The notes under the pieces: generated by a model | Told to the model about the DNA's origin: nothing | Seen by the model: the letters and a program-made list of their open reading frames with translations, nothing else | The model's database searches: none | Program-made: the position numbers and the translations under genes | NCBI GenBank assembly: GCA_903822185.1 | Contig: CAIJOA010000030.1 | Coordinates: 62,001 to 126,000, forward strand | Length of the DNA stretch: 64,000 nucleotides | Reading direction: 5' to 3' | Source: an uncultured Rhodospirillales bacterium | GTDB taxonomy: Bacteria; Pseudomonadota; Alphaproteobacteria; ATCC43930; CGMCC-115725 | Shown: positions 45,774 through 54,204 of the stretch, piece after piece | How positions within the stretch are numbered: position 1 is the stretch's first letter | Layout of the letters: each line of letters starts with the position of its first letter

Positions 45774-46229
45774 TTACTCGGGGATCAGAATCGACAGCTG
45801 TTCGGCGACGCAAGCAGGCTTGGCCGAACCTTCGAGTTCAATCGTTGATTCCGTCGTCAGTCGAACGCCTTGCGGCACGTCCTCGAGATGGATCGCTTTG
45901 AACCGGCCGCGGACCCGGCTACCTGCCGGAACCGGCGTCGTGAAACGCACGCGGTTGCAGCCGTAGTTCAGACGGTTTCTGACTTTATCGACGCGATAGG
46001 TGCTTTGGGAAAGTCCGGCCATAAGCGACATCGTTAGAAAGCCATGCGCGATCGTCGTGCCCAACGGCGATGCTTTGGCGCGGGCGACATCAACGTGAAT
46101 CCACTGATGATCGCCCGTCGCTTCAGCAAATCGGTCAATCCTCGCCTGATCGACCATCACCCAATCGCTGACGCCCAGCTCTTCGCCAATCGCGAGCCTC
46201 AGGGCTTCGATATCCGGAAAGACGCGCAT
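45774..46229 (-). CDS. MaoC family dehydratase ((R)-specific enoyl-CoA hydratase type)
   Basis: This 151-residue hotdog-fold protein begins MRVFPDIEALRLAIGEELGV and has the hydratase motif RFAEATGDHQWIHVDVARAK with the catalytic Asp-His pair, followed by IAHGFLTMSLMAGL. It probably hydrates or dehydrates an acyl-CoA. The ATG at 46229 is chosen because GGGAG lies seven bases upstream; the longer frame lacks homology. It is downstream of the copper genes, but no functional link is evident. Confidence 0.9.
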   Translation of the reverse strand: MRVFPDIEALRLAIGEELGVSDWVMVDQARIDRFAEATGDHQWIHVDVARAKASPLGTTIAHGFLTMSLMAGLSQSTYRVDKVRNRLNYGCNRVRFTTPVPAGSRVRGRFKAIHLEDVPQGVRLTTESTIELEGSAKPACVAEQLSILIPE

Positions 46230-46309
46230 TGTAAAACTCCCTGATCGTCGGTCGGGCGATTGTGCCTCAGGCACGAAGGCTAAGGAAACCCTTGGGTGCC
46301 GGATCGGCG

Positions 46310-46825
46310 CTATTTCGGCGCGGTCAAATTAACGAAGGGTGCGGGCTGACGGATGGCGTTCCATTTCTGATCCGGTGCGGGGATGTTGATCCAGCGATTG
46401 ACGCCCTTTTCGCACTCCTGCACGACCGGGAAATAAAGCTTTTCACCAACGCCGGCCGGCAGCTTCATCACTATGCCGAATTCGTCGTAGAGGCTGTCCA
46501 GCAATTTTCCACCCTGCCAATCGACCTCGTCCACGGTTTCGGTGATGATCTGTCCGCCTTCGCCCGTCATGGGCTTATCCAGCTTTCGCGTTTTAAGGGA
46601 GACGGTCCAGCCCGGCTTCATTTGCGGTTTGACTGTCGTAACGCCCTCGGGAATTTTGATGCGTACAGCAATGGTCGTCGATCCGTCGCAGCCGTGCGGC
46701 ACCTGAAATTTCGTTTCGAAAAAACTGTCGGCAGTACCGCTATCGGGATGTGCGGTGATATGGGCTAGGGCCGGCGCTGCACAAAGAAGAGACAATGATC
46801 CGATAGTCGTGAGAAAATTCTTCAT
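46310..46825 (-). CDS. YcnI family (DUF1775) copper-associated protein
   Basis: This 171-residue protein has a signal peptide (MKNFLTTIGSLSLLCAAPAL) and a YcnI/DUF1775 domain. The mature protein begins at the conserved His, HITAHPDSG, which in homologues is part of the copper site. FQVPHGCDGSTTIAVRIKIP and PGWTVSLKTRKLD follow. The C-terminal membrane anchor of Bacillus YcnI is missing. It lies 26 bases after the CopC/CopD fusion gene, supporting a role in periplasmic copper handling. Confidence 0.9.
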   Translation of the reverse strand: MKNFLTTIGSLSLLCAAPALAHITAHPDSGTADSFFETKFQVPHGCDGSTTIAVRIKIPEGVTTVKPQMKPGWTVSLKTRKLDKPMTGEGGQIITETVDEVDWQGGKLLDSLYDEFGIVMKLPAGVGEKLYFPVVQECEKGVNRWINIPAPDQKWNAIRQPAPFVNLTAPK

Positions 46826-46851
46826 CGCGATGCTCCTTTACGCGTTTGTAT

Positions 46852-48489
46852 TCAGTGGATGGGTAGTTCGACGCTGAAATCCGTTTCGTCAAAATCGGTC
46901 ACAACGGTTTCGATCGTGGCCGTCCAGTTGCCGCCGACCGGAAAAGCTGCCGCGGGGACGACATAACGCCCGGGGCTTTCCTTCGTGGGCGTCACTTTCA
47001 TCGCTTCGATCCCCAGCGTGGGGTTGCTCAACCAGATCGTGACACTGATTGGATCGAGCGCCGTGTTGTCCTCGTTCGATAATTGTAAGGTGAGACGATT
47101 GGGGCCGGCGCGACCGGGTGTGGCATCGATCATCGCCATGCGATCACCTTCCATGGCCATAGCGCTGACTCCGTTCGGCGCGTCTTCCGTCGTTTCTCGC
47201 GGCGGTACGCTTTGCCCCAATAGAACGGTAGCGATCAGGATGGCTGTTACCAGACCCATCTCGATGTGAATCATGTGGCGCAGCCATGCTGCGGCACGGC
47301 GGCTGCCCGCTGCCAAAGATCGGCTGAGGACGAGCTTGTTGAAGGCGGCGGCGAAGAGGAGAACGCTTACGAGTACGATCTTTATCAGCAGTCTTTGACC
47401 GTATTCGGTTGTCAGCAACGTGGCAAAGCTGCGCAACTGAATCGCCGCGAGTATCAGACCGCATGTGATGGCGGCCGCGACGATGAAGACGGCGTGATAC
47501 GAAAACATTCGTACCAAAGGTGCGGATGAGGCTGGTGGCCGCGTGCGGAGCAGGCGGTCGAGGGGAATTAACGCGCCGACCCAATAAGCGACGCACAGCG
47601 TGTGTAAGTATAGCAGCGGCGCGCTCAGCCAGATGGGATCGGCCGTCGCGGCATGGCCGCTCAAAGCAAAGCCGGCCAAGGCAATGAGCGCACCAGGAAC
47701 GGCGACCGCGAGACCCATGCCTCGATCGCGGCTCACGCTTCCGCCGATGAGGAACAGCAGCCCCATGATCGCGACAGCCATGCTGCCGCCGAGGCTCGTC
47801 TTAATCCCCGCTTGCCACACGTCGCCATGCCAAAATGCCGTCAGCGGCGCGGCGGTCAATTGCGCCCCGAGCACTCCCGGAAGAAGCGCGGCGCTGATGA
47901 CGGTGGCGACGGCGACGAAGATGAGATACCGGCCTGTCGAGGCCGAGCCGGCCGCTGGCCCAATCAATATTTGAAACAGGATCGCGCCGGTGACGATCAG
48001 GATGCCGCCGTCGAAAATGACCCGGAGCACAGTTGCGATCACTTGCCACGCCGCCGCGTTCGGCAAAATGATCGTCTGGGGTGGCGGGCTGGCCAACGGG
48101 TCCATGCCGATCCCAAAGACGAAGCTGCCGCCGACCGGATGTGAATCGGCGGAGATGATGCGATAGCTCGCGATATAGACACCGACGGGTAGCGTCGCCG
48201 GCAGTTTTAGGTGAAGGGTCGAATCAATCGCTAAAACCGGGCCGACGCCACTGACGGGTTTCGCCGACGCATCGAGAAGCTGCACGCTGACGGGGGTTAC
48301 GACTTCATTGAAGACGAAGCGGATTTCAGCTGGCGGCGTTACCAGCGTTTGATTGTTTTGCGGCGCTGTTTCGACAAGAACGGCATGCGCGTCGGCATTT
48401 GCCGCGGCACAGCCGAGCAGAATGGTCGCGACATAAAAGTATCGAAGAAACCGCCGCCCGTCGAAATGACCGGCACCGAAACGCAGCAT
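46852..48489 (-). CDS. CopC-CopD fusion copper transport/resistance protein
   Basis: This 545-residue fusion has a signal peptide, then a CopC domain starting HAVLVETAPQNNQTL with the N-terminal copper His and DSHPVGGSFVFGIG. About eight CopD membrane helices follow (such as LIFVAVATVISAALLPGVLG and YHAVFIVAAAITCGLILAAI). A C-terminal beta-rich YtkA-like domain ends the protein (LTLQLSNEDNTALDPISVTI, then RYVVPAAAFPVGGNW). This is the YcnJ architecture, a probable copper importer or periplasmic copper store. The ATG at 48489 has AGGA upstream. YcnI and DUF2946 genes flank it. Confidence 0.9.
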   Translation of the reverse strand: MLRFGAGHFDGRRFLRYFYVATILLGCAAANADAHAVLVETAPQNNQTLVTPPAEIRFVFNEVVTPVSVQLLDASAKPVSGVGPVLAIDSTLHLKLPATLPVGVYIASYRIISADSHPVGGSFVFGIGMDPLASPPPQTIILPNAAAWQVIATVLRVIFDGGILIVTGAILFQILIGPAAGSASTGRYLIFVAVATVISAALLPGVLGAQLTAAPLTAFWHGDVWQAGIKTSLGGSMAVAIMGLLFLIGGSVSRDRGMGLAVAVPGALIALAGFALSGHAATADPIWLSAPLLYLHTLCVAYWVGALIPLDRLLRTRPPASSAPLVRMFSYHAVFIVAAAITCGLILAAIQLRSFATLLTTEYGQRLLIKIVLVSVLLFAAAFNKLVLSRSLAAGSRRAAAWLRHMIHIEMGLVTAILIATVLLGQSVPPRETTEDAPNGVSAMAMEGDRMAMIDATPGRAGPNRLTLQLSNEDNTALDPISVTIWLSNPTLGIEAMKVTPTKESPGRYVVPAAAFPVGGNWTATIETVVTDFDETDFSVELPIH

Positions 48490-48567
48490 GGAAATCCTAC
48501 CCGTCTGCAACGTCAAAAAGCCGACACGACGACAATCGCCGCGTCGATAGGCTTAATCGGTCGTTGA

Positions 48568-48963
48568 TCAGAGGAGGGAGGGTGGACCGCGCGGGTTAGG
48601 GTGCCAATGCGGCGGCAGTGGCGACACGACAGTATCGCCCATTGCGACAAGCGATGTCGGGGTTACCGGCAATATCGGCATCAAAGTCGGTTGTTCGCCG
48701 GGCGGTACGACAGCGGCGCCGGCGAAGATCAAGCAGAGCGGACAATGCGGCGTTAGCGCGTCGTCGTGCGATGGTTGATTGCCGGGCTGTTCGACAGGGC
48801 CGGCATGGCAAAGCGTAACGCTATCGAAACTGGTCTGATGCGCAGCAACCCAGGAAACCGGTGCGAGCAGATTGAACAGGATGACGAAAAGGCAAAGCCA
48901 TCCCGTGCGGTGGAAGAAGCCGCCGCGTGTCTTGCGCCAATGTTCTATGCCGTATCGGGCCAT
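48568..48963 (-). CDS. DUF2946-like membrane-anchored protein
   Basis: This 131-residue protein has one membrane segment or signal anchor (GWLCLFVILFNLLAPVSWVA), a His-containing loop, and HCPLCLIFAGAAVVPPG, the Cys-Pro-Leu-Cys motif of DUF2946 proteins. It ends in a Pro/His-rich stretch. DUF2946 genes often accompany copper transport genes, and this one heads the CopCD/YcnI block on the same strand. Its direct role is unknown; the Cys and His residues could bind copper. Confidence 0.75.
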   Translation of the reverse strand: MARYGIEHWRKTRGGFFHRTGWLCLFVILFNLLAPVSWVAAHQTSFDSVTLCHAGPVEQPGNQPSHDDALTPHCPLCLIFAGAAVVPPGEQPTLMPILPVTPTSLVAMGDTVVSPLPPHWHPNPRGPPSLL

Positions 48964-49061
48964 CGTCTCGTTGAGTTGTTGGGGAAGACGGTAATCTTAA
49001 ACCGGGCAGGGGTCAATCTGCCGATAGGCGAACGGCTGAAGGCGCGGCAATCGGTCCCTAC

Positions 49062-49067
49062 TTGACA
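49062..49067 (+). promoter_or_regulatory. -35-like box upstream of the SAM-II riboswitch
   Basis: TTGACA at 49062-49067 is a perfect -35 hexamer 30 bases before the riboswitch. The -10 is not obvious at 17-base spacing. Confidence 0.4.
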
Positions 49068-49097
49068 TCGCTTCGATCTTATCGCACCTTTGAACTG

Positions 49098-49155
49098 TGG
49101 TAATTTGAGCCGACCGGCTTGCGGCCACGTTAAATAAACCGCTAAAAGGTCGGAG
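49098..49155 (+). promoter_or_regulatory. SAM-II riboswitch
   Basis: The stretch has the SAM-II core: GTGGTAATTTGAGCCGACC, then GGCTTGCGGCCACGTTAAA and GCTAAAAGGTCGG. P1 forms between CCGACC (49110-49115) and GGTCGG (49148-49153), and the conserved CCACGTTAAA and GCTAAA segments provide the pseudoknot and ligand pocket. It is placed before metZ, the usual target of this class in alphaproteobacteria. SAM should lower expression. Confidence 0.92.
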
Positions 49156-49163
49156 GCTGTTGA

Positions 49164-49200
49164 AGCCCTGACCCTTAAGCGGGACAGGGCTTTTTTGTTT
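49164..49200 (+). terminator. intrinsic terminator in the metZ leader
   Basis: AGCCCTG (49164-49170) pairs with CAGGGCT (49185-49191), followed by six Ts (49191-49196) and GTTTTG. Placed between the SAM-II aptamer and the metZ ATG, it suggests transcriptional control by the riboswitch. Confidence 0.8.
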
Positions 49201-49230
49201 TGTCCGGTTGGCGCGTTGAAGGAGAAAGAC

Positions 49231-50430
49231 ATGCCGTTGATCGCACCCGAGCATTCCCCGACCTGGCGTCCCCGCACTGTGCTGACGCATAGCGGAATGC
49301 TGCGTTCGCAATTCGAAGAGACCGCCGAGGCCATCTATATGACCTCCGGCTATGTCTATAAGACCGCGGAAGAGGCCGAAGCCGCCTTCAAGGGCGATGG
49401 CATCCGCTATGTCTATTCGCGTTACGCCAACCCGACCATCACGATGTTCGAGGAACGACTTCGCTTGCTGGAAGGCGCCGAGGCTGTGCGCGCAACGTCG
49501 TCGGGCATGGCGGCGGTGTTTGCCTCGCTGGCCTGTTTCATCAAGAAGGGCGATCGTGTCGTTGCCTCGCGTGCGCTGTTCGGGTCATGCAATTACATCA
49601 TCGGAACGATCTTGCCGCGCTATGGCATCGAGACGGTGTTCGTCGATGGCCGTGATCTCGGTGCGTGGGAACAGGCACTGAAAGGTGGCGTTGCCGCGAC
49701 CTTCTGCGAAAGCCCCTCCAATCCGGGTCTCGAGATCGTCGATCTCAAGGCTGTTGCCGATCTTACGCACAAGGCCGGCGGCCTCTTCGTCATCGACAAT
49801 GTCTTCGCCTCGCCGTTGCTGCAGCGGCCGCTCGAATTCGGCGCGGACGTTGTCGTCTATTCGGCGACGAAGCATATCGACGGCCAAGGCCGCAGCCTCG
49901 GCGGCGCGGTGCTGGGTTCTCAGCAATATGTCAGCGAATTTTTGACGCCGTTCCTGCGCCACACTGGGCCGGCGCTGTCGCCGTTCAACGCCTGGCTTCT
50001 GGTCAAAGGCCTGGAGACCATGTCGTTACGCGTCGATCAGAGTTGCCGTAGCGCACTCGATATTGCGAAGTTCCTCGAGGCGCATGGCAAAACCACCCGC
50101 GTGCTGTACCCGGGACTCGAATCCCATCCGCAATATGCGCTGGCGAAGAAGCAGATGACGGGGTCTGGGACGATCGTCGTGTTCGATGCTGGTAAAGACA
50201 AGACGGAGACGTTCCGTTTCCTCAATGCCCTGCAGCTCGCGCGTATCTCGAACAATCTCGGCGACAGCAAGAGCCTCGTCACTCACCCGGCAACGACGAC
50301 GCATCAGCGTCTTAAGCCGGAAGAGCGCGCCGAACTTAATATCAGTGATTCGACGGTTCGCTTCTCTGTCGGCCTCGAAGATCCGCAAGATCTCATCGAG
50401 GATTTGGAGCAGGCGCTTAAGGCCATCTAA
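49231..50430 (+). CDS. metZ: O-succinylhomoserine sulfhydrylase
   Basis: This 399-residue PLP enzyme of the Cys/Met metabolism family makes homocysteine from O-succinyl- (or acetyl-) homoserine and sulphide. The PLP lysine is K214 in YSATKHIDGQGRS. RYVYSRYANPTITMFEERL and TSSGMAAVFASLACF near the N-terminus and SLVTHPATTTHQRL near the end are the family's substrate and cofactor contacts. The ATG at 49231 has GAAGGAG upstream, and a SAM-II riboswitch with a terminator precedes it, confirming a methionine pathway role. A long terminator hairpin follows. Confidence 0.95.
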   Translation: MPLIAPEHSPTWRPRTVLTHSGMLRSQFEETAEAIYMTSGYVYKTAEEAEAAFKGDGIRYVYSRYANPTITMFEERLRLLEGAEAVRATSSGMAAVFASLACFIKKGDRVVASRALFGSCNYIIGTILPRYGIETVFVDGRDLGAWEQALKGGVAATFCESPSNPGLEIVDLKAVADLTHKAGGLFVIDNVFASPLLQRPLEFGADVVVYSATKHIDGQGRSLGGAVLGSQQYVSEFLTPFLRHTGPALSPFNAWLLVKGLETMSLRVDQSCRSALDIAKFLEAHGKTTRVLYPGLESHPQYALAKKQMTGSGTIVVFDAGKDKTETFRFLNALQLARISNNLGDSKSLVTHPATTTHQRLKPEERAELNISDSTVRFSVGLEDPQDLIEDLEQALKAI

Positions 50431-50445
50431 GAACAACGAAACCAG

Positions 50446-50490
50446 AGATCAGCCCGGCATGATAGTCCGCCGGGCTGATCTGCTCTTTTA
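50446..50490 (+). terminator. terminator after metZ
   Basis: AGATCAGCCCGGC (50446-50458) and GCCGGGCTGATCT (50469-50481) are perfect 13-base complements, followed by GCTCTTTTA. Confidence 0.9.
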
Positions 50491-50595
50491 GGTCGCTGAA
50501 CGGCATGTTGCACCGATAGCGCACGCAGAAGAGGCGGCGCTATGAACGCCACCTCTTCTTCGAGATACAAATCGCTTTAGGAATGCAGGCCGATC

Positions 50596-50874
50596 TTACG
50601 AGGGATCGCCCGGCTCGATCGACATTTCGTACCCAGGCCGCGGGAAGCCCTGAGCGTTGAGCAGATTGTCTTGATCGTACGGGCCGGCGCCGTTTGAACG
50701 AACCCGTGGGGTGACGACCTGCGTTTGTTGCGGAGCGCCCGCGACTTGTGGTTGCGGTTGCTGGTAAGTCGGTGTCGCCGGATCGGCGGCAAGCGCGGGG
50801 ACGGCAAAGCCGGCCATCGCCACGATCGCGACGGCGAATGCCTGACCTAGACGCGTCTTATTGCTGTTATTCAC
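50596..50874 (-). CDS. small secreted hypothetical protein
   Basis: The product has 92 residues from a GTG at 50874, which has AGGAG seven bases upstream. The N-terminal VNNSNKTRLGQAFAVAIVAM and the following FAVPALAADP form a signal peptide with a clear AxA site. The mature part is Pro/Gln-rich (TPTYQQPQPQVAGAPQQTQV) and ends GYEMSIEPGDPS. No domain is recognised. A strong 10-bp inverted repeat lies in the upstream region. Confidence 0.65.
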   Translation of the reverse strand: MNNSNKTRLGQAFAVAIVAMAGFAVPALAADPATPTYQQPQPQVAGAPQQTQVVTPRVRSNGAGPYDQDNLLNAQGFPRPGYEMSIEPGDPS

Positions 50875-50897
50875 GATATAGCTCCTGTGTTTTACGA

Positions 50898-50925
50898 GAT
50901 GCGAGCGACAAGCCGCGCTCGCATC
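50898..50925. promoter_or_regulatory. inverted repeat upstream of a small secreted gene
   Basis: GATGCGAGCG (50898-50907) and CGCTCGCATC (50916-50925) are perfect 10-base arms around an 8-base loop, 24 bases before the GTG start on the minus strand. It could be a leader hairpin or an operator. Confidence 0.5.
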
Positions 50926-51082
50926 CGGTAGATAGGCAGCTATGTTGCGATGCAACTACGCCAGTTGTGCCGATCTCTCATGCAAATGCTGCATGGTTTC
51001 AGTTATTTAACTTGTTACTCACGATGCCTCACGGCCACGTTACCGCGTTGCAACAAGTTTGAAACAGTTGGCTGTTGCAGCG

Positions 51083-52027
51083 CTAACGTGCGAGACGCGG
51101 CAACAATCCGATCGCATTGTCGTGTTCAATCTTCGCGAGTTCCGCCTCGGTGAAGCCGCAACGCGCCAACGCATCGACATGGCCTTGGCAGCCGATGCCA
51201 TATGGATAGTCGGTGCCAAACAATATTTGCGTCGCGGGAAACAGAGCCTTCAGGCAACCGATCGGCGCCGGGTTCGCGGTCTGCGCGATATCGTAATAAA
51301 ACCGACTCAATTCGTGCATGACGCCTTGCGGCACCTGCTTGGCGCTATGCGGCCGTCTCGCCTCGAGAAGAAAGCGTTCGATCAGATAGGGCATCGTTCC
51401 GCCGGCATGGCAGAAGATCCAACGGATCTTCGGAAATTTCACCGCGGCGCCGCTGAACAACAAGCTGCCGATCGTACGGGTCGTGTCGGTGCCGTATTCG
51501 ACCACGGCCTCGTTATATTCGGGCTGGAGGCCCGAGCAGCATGGCGCCGATGTCGGATGGACAAAGACAACGGCCTCGCGCCTGTTGAGTTCTTCGAGGA
51601 TGGGGCGAAGGCTCTCATCGCCGAGCCATTTGGCCTGATAGTTGGTGTAGAGGCCGATGCCATCCACCTTGAGTTGATCGTAGGCAAAGGCGATCTCGTT
51701 GAGGCTCGCTTTGACGTCGGGCAGCGGCAGCGCGGCAAAGAGGCCGAAGCGTCCGGGATGATCCGCCATCATCCGTGCACCGTCTTCATTGCATTGCCGC
51801 GCCAGCTTGCCGGCGGCGGCGTCATTGCCGAAATGAATGCCTGGCGTGGTGATCGACAACATCGCCGTGCGGATACCGGACTGCTCCATCGCCTCCAGCG
51901 TGCGCGCCTCGGTCCAGTCGCGGATCGGCGGCTGATAGCCGGGCGGCGGGCACGAGGGGCCGGCGGCGACGAGGGCTTCTTTGTAGGCCTGCGGGACGAA
52001 ATGGTGGTGAATGTCGATGCGATTCAT
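51083..52027 (-). CDS. amidohydrolase family protein (ACMSD-like), copy 1
   Basis: This 314-residue TIM-barrel metal hydrolase/decarboxylase of the amidohydrolase 2 (COG2159, ACMSD-like) family starts with the metal-binding DIHHHFVP. FVHPTSAPCC holds the next His, WIFCHAGGTMPYLIERF the third, and FGTDYPYG the catalytic Asp. These enzymes often decarboxylate aromatic or muconate-type acids. It is about half identical by eye to the next gene upstream on the same strand; the pair is probably a duplication. Confidence 0.88.
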   Translation of the reverse strand: MNRIDIHHHFVPQAYKEALVAAGPSCPPPGYQPPIRDWTEARTLEAMEQSGIRTAMLSITTPGIHFGNDAAAGKLARQCNEDGARMMADHPGRFGLFAALPLPDVKASLNEIAFAYDQLKVDGIGLYTNYQAKWLGDESLRPILEELNRREAVVFVHPTSAPCCSGLQPEYNEAVVEYGTDTTRTIGSLLFSGAAVKFPKIRWIFCHAGGTMPYLIERFLLEARRPHSAKQVPQGVMHELSRFYYDIAQTANPAPIGCLKALFPATQILFGTDYPYGIGCQGHVDALARCGFTEAELAKIEHDNAIGLLPRLAR

Positions 52028-52072
52028 GATGGCTCCAGGCGTCCTAAGCGGCGTTGTGACGGTCGATGATCT

Positions 52073-53005
52073 TTAAGATGCGTATTGCGGCAGAAGGCGC
52101 AGCGCGTTGTCGCGGTCGATGGCTTGAACTTCGGCGGGCGTAAAACCGCAGCCTGCAACGCCCTTCACATGATCGAGGCCAGTCCGGTAGGGATAGTCGG
52201 TGCCGAAGACGACCTGCGACGCCGGCACGATCGAACGGAGGCAACCGAGTGCAGTCGCATTCGATGCTTGGGCAGTATCGTAATAAAATCGCGTCAGCTC
52301 GTGCATCAGCCCGTTCGGCAATAGTTTCCCATAGGCCGGAATTCGCGCCAGTCGGGTCAGGCGCTCGATCAAGAACGGCATTGTCCCGCCGGCATGGGAA
52401 AAGATCCATCGGATATCCGGATAGCGATAGCTTGATCCGGTGAAGATCAAATTGGTGATCGCGCGGGTCGTGTCGGTGCCGTATTCGAGAACCGCTTCGT
52501 TGATGTCCGGAAGAATATCCTGGCAGCAGGGCGCGCAGACGGGATGGGTATAGACGATTGCCTTGCGCCGGTTGAGCTCTTCGAACAACGGCGCAAAATC
52601 GGGATGGCCAAGCCATGTATTGCCGTAGCTCGTGTACATGCCGATGCCGTCAGCTTTCAGCGTATCGAGCGCGTATTCGACTTCCTTCAACGAACCATCG
52701 ACATCGGGCCAGGGCAAAGACGCAAAGAGGCCGAAGCGTCCCGGATAGTTGCGCATCATTTCCATGGCATAGTCGTTGGAATCACGCGCCAGCATGCGGG
52801 ATTCTTCGTTGCTGCCGAAATGCAGGCCAGGGGTCGTCACCGATACAAGCGATACCTGCGTGCCGGCTTTGTCCATGTCCTCGACCGATCCTTGAACCGT
52901 CCAGTCCTGCATGCAGGGCTGCATCGGCCGCTTCTTGTTCATTTCTTTCTTATAATTGGGCGGCACGAAATGATGGTGGACGTCGATGCGATGCGGCGCG
53001 GCCAT
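52073..53005 (-). CDS. amidohydrolase family protein (ACMSD-like), copy 2
   Basis: This 310-residue protein has the same fold and motifs as its neighbour: DVHHHFVPPNYKKEM, YTHPVCAPCC, WIFSHAGGTMPFLIERL and VFGTDYPYRTG. Metal ligands and catalytic Asp are intact, so both copies look active. The two genes lie in tandem 45 bases apart. The orphan binding-protein gene starts 110 bases away on the other strand. A catabolic role for an imported aromatic or carboxylic compound is a fair inference. Confidence 0.88.
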   Translation of the reverse strand: MAAPHRIDVHHHFVPPNYKKEMNKKRPMQPCMQDWTVQGSVEDMDKAGTQVSLVSVTTPGLHFGSNEESRMLARDSNDYAMEMMRNYPGRFGLFASLPWPDVDGSLKEVEYALDTLKADGIGMYTSYGNTWLGHPDFAPLFEELNRRKAIVYTHPVCAPCCQDILPDINEAVLEYGTDTTRAITNLIFTGSSYRYPDIRWIFSHAGGTMPFLIERLTRLARIPAYGKLLPNGLMHELTRFYYDTAQASNATALGCLRSIVPASQVVFGTDYPYRTGLDHVKGVAGCGFTPAEVQAIDRDNALRLLPQYAS

Positions 53006-53115
53006 GGCTTACTCCCGGAATTCGATAAGGGTGACAATACCGATGGCATCGCTACGCGACAATATTGCGCCGGGCATTGTTCTACGGTTAGTTTCGCATC
53101 CGGGGAGAAAACGCC

Positions 53116-54126
53116 ATGAAAAAAGCCGCTCTTATTGTCACGGCAACGCTCATTGCTTCAGCTGCGCAGGCCGAGCCGGTGAAGCTGCGCGTTGCCTGGG
53201 TCGATACGCCCAGCCAGTTGACGCCGCTTCGTGCCGTGCTTGCCGAAAAGCATCCCGAGATGTTTCCGCATCTGGGCAAAAGCTACAGCTTCGAACCGAT
53301 GCATTTTCAGGGCAGCCCGCCGCAAATCGCCGCGATCGCCGCCGGGGGATTAGAAATCGCGGCATTGGGATCGTCCAGTCTCGCCTTGGCAATCACCAAC
53401 GCGCATCTCGACATGAAAGTCGTCGGCGATGTGATTCAAGATGGCTTGCCGGGCCATTTCAATGCGTATTTCACGGTGCGTAGAGACGGACCGATCAAGA
53501 AGATCGAAGACATGAAAGGCCGCCGCGCCGCGATCAACGCACTTGGCTCGCCGGTTTGGATGGAGCTTCATGTCGCGCTCGCCCGTCACGGGCTGGGTGA
53601 CAAGGATTATGTCGTCATTGAATCGCAATTCCCAAACATGTTCGCGATGATGGAGGGGGACAAAGTCGATATCGTTCCGGTGATCAGTCCGAAATTGGCG
53701 CGGGCCTTCGATGAAACCGGACGCTATCGCGTGCTGTTCACGGCCGCGCAGGAACTCGGACCCAACCAGGCGTCGCATTGGGCGATGCGCAGCGATTTCA
53801 TCGCGCAGCATCGGCCGGCGCTGGTCGATTATTTCGAAGAAGCGATGCGCGCGACCCGCTGGTTCCTCGACGAGAAAAATCACGACGAAGCCATCGCGAT
53901 TGTGCAAACGGTCACAAAAGAGGCACGCGAGAATGTGGATTACGCATTCACGTCCAAGGATGTCGGCCGCTCGCCTGATCTGGAACCGAATATCAAAGCC
54001 ATCCAAAGTGAGGTCGATACGGCCTATGGGCTGAAGCTGTTGCCGCAACCGGTGAAAATCGAGCCGGCTCATGTCGATTTATCCATGATTGGTGAGGCAA
54101 AGAAGCGCCTTGCAGGAGAAAATTAA
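53116..54126 (+). CDS. ABC-type substrate-binding protein (orphan, NMT1/TauA-like)
   Basis: This 336-residue periplasmic binding protein has a signal peptide (MKKAALIVTATLIASAAQAE) and an NMT1/SsuA/TauA-type fold: VKLRVAWVDTPSQLTPLRAV, GSPPQIAAIAAGGLEIAALG and EDMKGRRAAINALGSP. No ATPase or permease gene is adjacent, so it must share another transporter or act in sensing. A hybrid histidine kinase with a periplasmic sensor follows 78 bases downstream on the same strand, which makes a sensory partnership possible. It is divergent from the amidohydrolase pair. Confidence 0.85.
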   Translation: MKKAALIVTATLIASAAQAEPVKLRVAWVDTPSQLTPLRAVLAEKHPEMFPHLGKSYSFEPMHFQGSPPQIAAIAAGGLEIAALGSSSLALAITNAHLDMKVVGDVIQDGLPGHFNAYFTVRRDGPIKKIEDMKGRRAAINALGSPVWMELHVALARHGLGDKDYVVIESQFPNMFAMMEGDKVDIVPVISPKLARAFDETGRYRVLFTAAQELGPNQASHWAMRSDFIAQHRPALVDYFEEAMRATRWFLDEKNHDEAIAIVQTVTKEARENVDYAFTSKDVGRSPDLEPNIKAIQSEVDTAYGLKLLPQPVKIEPAHVDLSMIGEAKKRLAGEN

Positions 54127-54204
54127 TCGAACCGTAATCTGGTTACGCGAGGCTTTCCCTCTTAAGCTTTCGGGAGTCCGTCCCTCCCGGTTAAGAGGTT
54201 TCCG

